Assembly (NCBI GenBank): GCA_910588365.1
Contig: CAJUQS010000173.1
Span: forward strand, 1 to 15,064
Direction of reading: 5' to 3'
Source of the DNA: an uncultured Oscillospiraceae bacterium
GTDB lineage: Bacteria > Bacillota > Clostridia > Oscillospirales > Oscillospiraceae
Length of the DNA stretch: 15,064 nt
Program-made: the position numbers and the translations under genes
Shown here: positions 11,068-15,064 of the stretch, one piece after another
Numbering within the stretch: the stretch's first letter is position 1
Layout of the letters: each line of letters starts with the position of its first letter
Notes under the pieces: model-generated
What the model was told of the DNA's origin: nothing
Databases searched by the model: none
What the model saw: the letters and a program-made list of their open reading frames with translations, nothing else

Positions 11068-14000
11068 TTAAAACCGCAGCTCCCGGTTGATGGCCTGGAG
11101 CCGCTGGACGTCCGCCTTGCACACCTTCCGGTCATAGGTCAGGATGCCGTTGACCTCGTCCTCCACGTCGCTCAGCTGGGTGTAGACGGCGGCGGAGAGG
11201 CCCTGCTTGTTCAGACAGGGCAGCACCTCCCGCCGGTAGAGCTTCTCCAGCTCCAGCAGGAACTCCTCCCGCGTCTTGTATATCCGGTAGCCGAAGGTTC
11301 TGGCGCTGGCGGTGCGGCCCTCCACGGGCAGGCTGTAGCCGCCGAACTCGGTGAGGGCCAGGACCCGGCTCCCGTCGTGCCTGAGGCGGACGGGACGGAA
11401 GTAGACGTGGCGGCTCTTGAAGTCGCCGCCCCCCTGGTCGTGCCAGCCGGAGGCGTGGTCCACCAGACGGGTGGGGTCCAGATCCCAGAGGAGCTGGGCG
11501 GCCGTCAGGCTGTCAAACTGCCCCCATCCCTCGTTGAAGGGGACCCAGACCGCCAGGGAGGGGACGCTGTACAGCAGGGAGACCGTGTCCCGGAGATCCT
11601 GCTGGAACTGCTCCCGGCTGGCGGCCTCCTCCCGGCCGAAGCGGTGGTACCGGCTGTCTTGCAGGTGGATGCCCAGGAAGGGCAGCACCTGGATGACCAG
11701 CGGATCCAGGCGGCTGCCGCCGCTGACCAGATCCTGCCAGACAATCATGCCCAGCCGATCGCAGTGGTAGTACCAGCGCAGGGGCTCGATCTTGATGTGC
11801 TTGCGCAGCATGTTGAAGCCGCAGTCCTTCATCGTCTGGATGTCGAAGACCATGGCCTCGTCGCTGGGGGGCGTGTAGAGCCCGTCGCTCCAGTAGCCCT
11901 GGTCCAGTACGCCGCTCATGAAGATGGGCTGGCCGTTGAGGGCCAGGACCTTCCTCCCGTCAACGGAGGTGACGCCGAATTCGCGCATGGCAAAGTAGCT
12001 CTCCACCCGGTCGCCGCCGCTCAGGGCGACGGTCACGCCGTACAGGAAGGGGTCCTCCGGGCACCACGGGCGAAGGCGGCCGTCGGGGATCGGGAGCTCC
12101 AGCGCGCCCTGCCGGGCGTCGTATTGGCCCTGGGCGATGGTCTGGCCGTCCATGGAGACGGCGATGGCGGCGCCCTCCGCCTCCTTGGCGCGGAGGACGA
12201 AGCGGACCCGTTTCTCGCCGAAAAGGGGGGTGATAGCCAGCTCCTCCACGTAGTTTTCCGGAACGGACTCCAGCCATACGGTCTGCCAGATGCCGCTCTG
12301 GGGGGTGTACCAGATGCCCCCGGGGCGGAAGCTCTGCTTGCCGTAGGCGTGGCGGGAGCGGGAGGTGGCGTCGGTGACGGAGACGGTCAGGGTGTTCTCC
12401 CCCTCCGCCAGCGCGCTTGTAATGTCGCAGGTGAAGGGCAGGTAGCCCCCCTCATGGCCGCCCACGGCCCTGCCGTTGACGAACACCTGGCAGGACTGGT
12501 CCACGGCCCCGAAATGGAGCAGGACCCGGTCCCGGCGGAAGCCCGCCGGCAGGGAGAAGAAGCGCCTGTACCACAGCCGCTCCCCGGGCATCAGGGTGCG
12601 GGACACCCCGGACAGGAGGCTCTCCGGGGAGAAGGGGACGATGATCTCCCCGTCAAAGGCGGCGGGCTCCGGCTTGCCCTGGGGCCGGATGGCGTACTGC
12701 CAGCGGCCGTTGAGGTTGAGATAGCTGTCCCGGCGCAGCTGGGGCCGGGGATACTCCGGCAGGGGGCGGTCCCGGTCCAGCTTCTCCCCCCAGGGGGTGA
12801 GCATGGGGCGCAGGGTGCGCCGGGACAGGGTGTGGGCCGGCTCCCGCCGGCGCAGGAGGAGCAGGGGGACGGCAATCAGCAGCAGCACCAGGGCCGAGGC
12901 GATGAAGATCTCCGGCGTGGGCACCTCCTTCACCATCCCCAGCTCCTCGTAGGTCTGCCCGGAGTGCTGGATCACCGCCGAGCCGATCAGCGGGCCGGTG
13001 AGCATGGGCAGCAGCACCTGGAAAAGGATGCGGATGCCCTGGAACTGCCCGGCCTTGCGGGCGGGCGTGTGGTCCCGGATGAGTCCCTGGAGGCAGGCGG
13101 AGAGCACCATGCTGGCGCCCAGCATCACGATGCCGGCCAGAATCACGGGCACGGTCCCCCGGACAAAGAACATGGCGGTCAGCCCCGTGAAGGCGGCGGC
13201 AGCCGCCGGGGCCGCTACGCGCAGCTTGCCCCGCCTGTCGATGATCCGCCCGAAGGCCACGCTGACAAGGCTGGCGGCGACGAGCACGGTCCCCAGGATG
13301 GACGCGTAGTTGTCCACCCCCAGGTAGCGCTGGAGGTAGATGATGAGATAGGGCATATAGACCTGCTGGCTGGCGGAATAGACGGCCAGTGCCAGCAGGG
13401 ACAGGTACAGCGCGGGATTTCGCCAGATCACCCCGGGCCGCAGGCCGTAGAGGATGCTGCCCAGGTAGTTTCCCTCGGCCCGCCGGAGGTTCTCCGGCTC
13501 CCGGATGAGCAGGCGGCCCAGCCCGCCGCCCAGCATGGTCAGCCCGCCGACAATGAGGAAGAAGGTTCCCCACCGGCCCCGGGTGGTCAGGCCGTCCAGG
13601 GCGCCGAACACCAGCAGCATGGCCGCCAGGGGCATGACCGCCAGCACCGCCTCCACCCGGCCCCGGTTGCCCTCGTTTGTGACGTCGGTGACCCAGGCGT
13701 TGAAGGCCGCGTCGTTGGCGCTGCTGCCGAAGAAGGTCATGACGCAGTCCAGCACGATGACAAGGACTGCGCCGGCCTGGGCGGCCCTGGCCGGGCCCAC
13801 CAGCGCCTCCAGCCCGCTGGTGCGCACCAGTGCGAAGGCCATCACGCTGACGCCCCACAGCAGATAACCGGTGACGATAATGGGCTTGCGCACTCCCAGC
13901 TTGTCCGACAGGGCGCCCACCGCCAGCGTGGTCACCGCCGCCACCACGGCGGAGGCGGCCACCATGGCGGCAATCATCCCCGTATCCCCGGTGATGGTGT

Positions 14001-14121
14001 TGTAGAGGAACACGTTAAAGTACATGTTCTCCACCACCCACGCCACCTGACCAATCAGTCCAAAGGACAGCAGCGCGGCCCAGATCCGCGCACCCAGCGC
14101 ACTTTCCTGTTTCCGGTGCAT
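11068..14121 (-). CDS. Fusion of an MFS/GPH-like transporter and a GH2 glycoside hydrolase
   Basis: The product has 1017 residues from ATG 14121, which GGAGGGG precedes (a TTG one codon earlier is in frame). Residues about 10-425 form twelve membrane segments of an MFS/GPH-like sugar transporter, with GALSDKLGVRKP (69-80) as the usual loop 2-3 motif. Residue 440 (MLTPWGEKLD, PLPEYPRPQL, DSYLNLNGRW) opens a complete family 2 glycoside hydrolase: sugar-binding jelly-roll about 455-620, beta-sandwich about 622-715, TIM barrel about 720-1015. Acid/base Glu864 (in FNEGWGQF) and nucleophile Glu925 (in LTEFGGY) are both present. No ribosome-binding site precedes codon 440, so it is read as one chain. 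With twelve segments the enzyme should be cytoplasmic, suggesting import and cleavage of a beta-linked sugar (galactoside or glucuronide, undetermined). It is monocistronic. Confidence 0.88.
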   Translation of the reverse strand: MHRKQESALGARIWAALLSFGLIGQVAWVVENMYFNVFLYNTITGDTGMIAAMVAASAVVAAVTTLAVGALSDKLGVRKPIIVTGYLLWGVSVMAFALVRTSGLEALVGPARAAQAGAVLVIVLDCVMTFFGSSANDAAFNAWVTDVTNEGNRGRVEAVLAVMPLAAMLLVFGALDGLTTRGRWGTFFLIVGGLTMLGGGLGRLLIREPENLRRAEGNYLGSILYGLRPGVIWRNPALYLSLLALAVYSASQQVYMPYLIIYLQRYLGVDNYASILGTVLVAASLVSVAFGRIIDRRGKLRVAAPAAAAAFTGLTAMFFVRGTVPVILAGIVMLGASMVLSACLQGLIRDHTPARKAGQFQGIRILFQVLLPMLTGPLIGSAVIQHSGQTYEELGMVKEVPTPEIFIASALVLLLIAVPLLLLRRREPAHTLSRRTLRPMLTPWGEKLDRDRPLPEYPRPQLRRDSYLNLNGRWQYAIRPQGKPEPAAFDGEIIVPFSPESLLSGVSRTLMPGERLWYRRFFSLPAGFRRDRVLLHFGAVDQSCQVFVNGRAVGGHEGGYLPFTCDITSALAEGENTLTVSVTDATSRSRHAYGKQSFRPGGIWYTPQSGIWQTVWLESVPENYVEELAITPLFGEKRVRFVLRAKEAEGAAIAVSMDGQTIAQGQYDARQGALELPIPDGRLRPWCPEDPFLYGVTVALSGGDRVESYFAMREFGVTSVDGRKVLALNGQPIFMSGVLDQGYWSDGLYTPPSDEAMVFDIQTMKDCGFNMLRKHIKIEPLRWYYHCDRLGMIVWQDLVSGGSRLDPLVIQVLPFLGIHLQDSRYHRFGREEAASREQFQQDLRDTVSLLYSVPSLAVWVPFNEGWGQFDSLTAAQLLWDLDPTRLVDHASGWHDQGGGDFKSRHVYFRPVRLRHDGSRVLALTEFGGYSLPVEGRTASARTFGYRIYKTREEFLLELEKLYRREVLPCLNKQGLSAAVYTQLSDVEDEVNGILTYDRKVCKADVQRLQAINRELRF

Positions 14122-14170
14122 CAAAACCCCTCCTTTTTTTCAGGAAATTGAAGAAAACACAATATCTTGT

Positions 14171-14199
14171 ATTATACAGCCGGGGGGTCTATCCCGCAA
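14171..14199 (-). promoter_or_regulatory. Promoter of the transporter-hydrolase fusion gene
   Basis: On the minus strand TTGCGG (14194-14199), a 17-nt spacer and a perfect TATAAT (14171-14176). The predicted transcript start near 14164 falls inside ACAA-TATC-TTGT (14159-14170), a short dyad that could be a repressor site. Confidence 0.6.
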
Positions 14200-14446
14200 G
14201 TAGTGTTTGGCGAAAAAGGAAAGAAAAGAAAATTTTTGTGACTCGACTCTTTTCGACAAATTTTGTCCCCGCACCCGGCTATACTAGGCGACAGAGAGCG
14301 ACAGCCACCGCCCCTTTTCTCCAGAGTCCGCCGGGATTCGCGCTTTGGAGCGGACTGTTCGGCACCATGAGGCACCCTGCTGTCTCCCTCATAACATTCG
14401 CCCGCATGGCAGCGGGCATATACATAATAAATATGGAGGACTTGAA
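14200..14446. other. Intergenic region with hairpins, no gene recognised
   Basis: Together with 14122-14199 this makes about 325 bases without a gene. It holds an AT-rich part, an isolated TATACT (14280-14285) without a good -35, a stem AGTCCGC/GCGGACT (14325-14331 with 14350-14356) and a hairpin GCCCGC/GCGGGC (14400-14416). The latter lies 30 bases before the 57-residue ORF. It could be a structured leader of that ORF, but I match it to no riboswitch or RNA family. Confidence 0.35.
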
Positions 14447-14620
14447 ATGAATTATCAGAAGGAATATGCCAGCCTCGTGGGCCAGATTGACCGGGCCATC
14501 TCTGTTTTGGAGCAGTACGAGCCCGGCGACCCCATTGTCCGAAAAGCGGGTGATCTGCTCATACGCGCTCTGCGGGATGCGGAGGAACACTACATGGCCG
14601 GTCCGGACACGGCGGAGTAG
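14447..14620 (+). CDS. Small 57-residue soluble protein of unknown function
   Basis: ATG 14447 follows GGAGGA (14435-14440) by 6 nt. The product starts MNYQKEYASLVGQIDRAISV and goes on with LEQYEPGDPIVRKAGDLLIRAL; it has no signal or membrane segment. It is predicted to be two amphipathic helices (2-24 and 30-50) around an EPGDP turn, with acidic overall charge. Heptad-like hydrophobic spacing suggests a helical hairpin or dimer. It stands alone between the fusion gene promoter and tRNA-Gly, and a terminator follows at 14735-14768. The family is not recognised. The good ribosome-binding site and coherent composition make it a believable gene. Confidence 0.65.
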   Translation: MNYQKEYASLVGQIDRAISVLEQYEPGDPIVRKAGDLLIRALRDAEEHYMAGPDTAE

Positions 14621-14632
14621 CGCTGTGGCGGT

Positions 14633-14657
14633 CGCGGGAGGAGGCGCCTCTCCCGCG
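14633..14657 (+). other. GC-rich hairpin after the 57-residue ORF
   Basis: CGCGGGAG/CTCCCGCG is a perfect 8-bp stem around a 9-nt loop that itself contains AGGCGCCT, a palindrome. It begins 12 bases after the stop codon and has no T-run. Confidence 0.4.
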
Positions 14658-14734
14658 GCATTCTGCATAGGGAAAAGGGACCTGCTCTCAGCAAGAAGCA
14701 GGACGGCCTCCCTGCGTCCGGGGCTTGACGAAAC

Positions 14735-14768
14735 AAAAAAGGACATGCTGTACGCATGTCCTTTTTTT
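14735..14768. terminator. Bidirectional rho-independent terminator
   Basis: AAAAAAGGACATGC/GCATGTCCTTTTTT is a perfect 14-bp stem with a 5-nt loop. It is flanked by A-runs and T-runs so that it works from both sides. It ends the 57-residue gene on the plus strand and tRNA-Gly on the minus strand, whose mature 3' end is 5 bases away. Confidence 0.9.
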
Positions 14769-14772
14769 GCTC

Positions 14773-14848
14773 TGGAGCGGGCGACGGGGCTCGAACCCGC
14801 TACCTCCACCTTGGCAAGGTGGCGCTCTACCAGATGAGCTACGCCCGC
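14773..14848 (-). tRNA. tRNA-Gly (anticodon GCC), CCA encoded
   Basis: A 76-nt cloverleaf on the minus strand. The acceptor stem is GCGGGCG/CGCCCGC, the D arm GCTC/GAGC, the anticodon stem CCACC/GGTGG with loop TTGCCAA, and the T arm GCGGG-TTCGAGC-CCCGT with one G-T pair. The discriminator T and CCA (14773-14776) are genomically encoded. Anticodon GCC reads GGC and GGT glycine codons, which are abundant in the neighbouring genes. A consensus promoter precedes it and a strong terminator follows, so it is a single-gene unit. Confidence 0.97.
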
Positions 14849-14860
14849 AGAACATAATGA

Positions 14861-14889
14861 ATTATATCAGAGACTTTTCGGATTGTCAA
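14861..14889 (-). promoter_or_regulatory. Consensus promoter of tRNA-Gly
   Basis: On the minus strand TTGACA (14884-14889), a 17-nt spacer and TATAAT (14861-14866), with an extended -10 TG. All twelve positions match. The predicted transcript start near 14854 leaves a leader of about 6 nt before the tRNA. Confidence 0.9.
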
Positions 14890-14900
14890 GTGAAAACGGG

Positions 14901-14920
14901 AAAATTTTTTAAAAAATTTT
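14901..14920. repeat. Perfect 20-bp A/T palindrome upstream of the tRNA promoter
   Basis: Arm AAAATTTTTT is followed directly by its own reverse complement. It lies 11-31 bp upstream of the -35 box of tRNA-Gly, the region where an A/T-rich UP element contacts the RNA polymerase alpha subunit. A bent-DNA or UP-element role is inferred. Confidence 0.5.
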
Positions 14921-14970
14921 AGCGATATAGTCGACGCACTTGAGAAGAGGTAAAAAGGAGGGGAGGAAAA

Positions 14971-15064
14971 ATGACGCGGGGCAAGGCGGAGGATACAGGC
15001 GGGCTGACGCCCGCCAAAGACGACAACGCCGCCCCGTATCATTTTGACCGCCGAACTTTACCGA
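14971..15064 (+). CDS. Start of a further gene, cut by the window end
   Basis: ATG 14971 follows a long purine-rich site (AAAGGAGGGGAGG, 14955-14967). The frame is open for 31 codons to the window edge. The product begins MTRGKAEDTGGLTPAKDDNA and continues into YHFDRRTLP; it is polar and charged, without a signal peptide. A hairpin GGCGGGC/GCCCGCC lies inside the reading frame (14998-15014). Too little is visible to name a family. The good ribosome-binding site supports a real start. Confidence 0.5.
   Translation, partial: MTRGKAEDTGGLTPAKDDNAAPYHFDRRTLP

Noticed and set aside
11017..14151. Long plus-strand ORF of 1044 codons opposite the fusion gene
   Set aside because: It is the antisense shadow of a GC-rich gene: low-complexity Gly/Pro/Gln/His-rich translation, no domain, no ribosome-binding site. 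The minus-strand frame shows clear transporter and GH2 motifs.
14773..14848. Prophage or island attachment site at tRNA-Gly
   Set aside because: No duplicate of the tRNA 3' end and no integrase gene are visible in the window.

Overview
The window reads as a chromosomal segment of a high-GC, spore-forming, low-branching Firmicute, most likely an Oscillospiraceae-type gut Clostridium (relatives of Flavonifractor or Oscillibacter). The grounds are strong GGAGG ribosome-binding sites, a BofA (sigma-K checkpoint) gene, Bce-type peptide-antibiotic modules, a sigma/DUF4367 pair, and GC-rich codon use combined with AT-rich intergenic hairpins. The genus is inference; no marker gene fixes it.

Layout. 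(1) 1-1590, minus strand: an ECF-type sigma factor, an overlapping membrane-anchored DUF4367 protein (putative anti-sigma), and a very short signal-peptide ORF whose ribosome-binding site lies inside a perfect 15-bp stem. (2) 1680-3431, plus strand: an OmpR-type response regulator and a short two-TM histidine kinase of the BceRS type, with a good promoter divergent from the sigma operon. (3) 3555-4407: an XRE-type HTH protein with four C-terminal membrane segments. (4) 4408-5094: about 690 bases without a gene, framed by two inverted copies of a multi-hairpin repeat and ending in a terminator hairpin whose top is a TTACA-N4-TGTAA dyad. (5) 5095-7933: a BceAB-type ABC ATPase and 10-TM permease. 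(6) 7934-9897: another inverted repeat pair, a small two-TM protein, an exported protein with two stalk-like repeats, and an 88-residue protein with a perfect consensus promoter and a terminator. (7) 9902-10975: tadA (minus) divergent from yaaL (DUF2508) and bofA (plus), a remnant of the tadA-dnaX-yaaK-recR-yaaL-bofA neighbourhood known from Bacillus. (8) 11068-14121, minus: one long gene fusing an MFS/GPH-like sugar transporter to a glycoside hydrolase family 2 enzyme with both catalytic glutamates. (9) 14122-15064: a 57-residue ORF, a bidirectional terminator, tRNA-Gly(GCC) with encoded CCA and a consensus promoter, and the start of a further gene.

How the parts work together. Genes 1767-3431 and 5095-7933 form a split Bce module: in this family the permease with its large extracellular loop senses a cell-wall-active peptide, the intramembrane kinase relays it, and the regulator switches on the ABC genes. 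The TTACA-CGAT-TGTAA dyad and a second half-site 20 bp downstream, placed just before the ABC promoter, supply the expected link. No such dyad is seen before the two-component genes.

The most interesting items are the transporter-hydrolase fusion, the operator embedded in a terminator hairpin, the sequestered ribosome-binding site of the truncated secreted ORF, and a family of five multi-hairpin intergenic repeats, four of them arranged as two inverted pairs.
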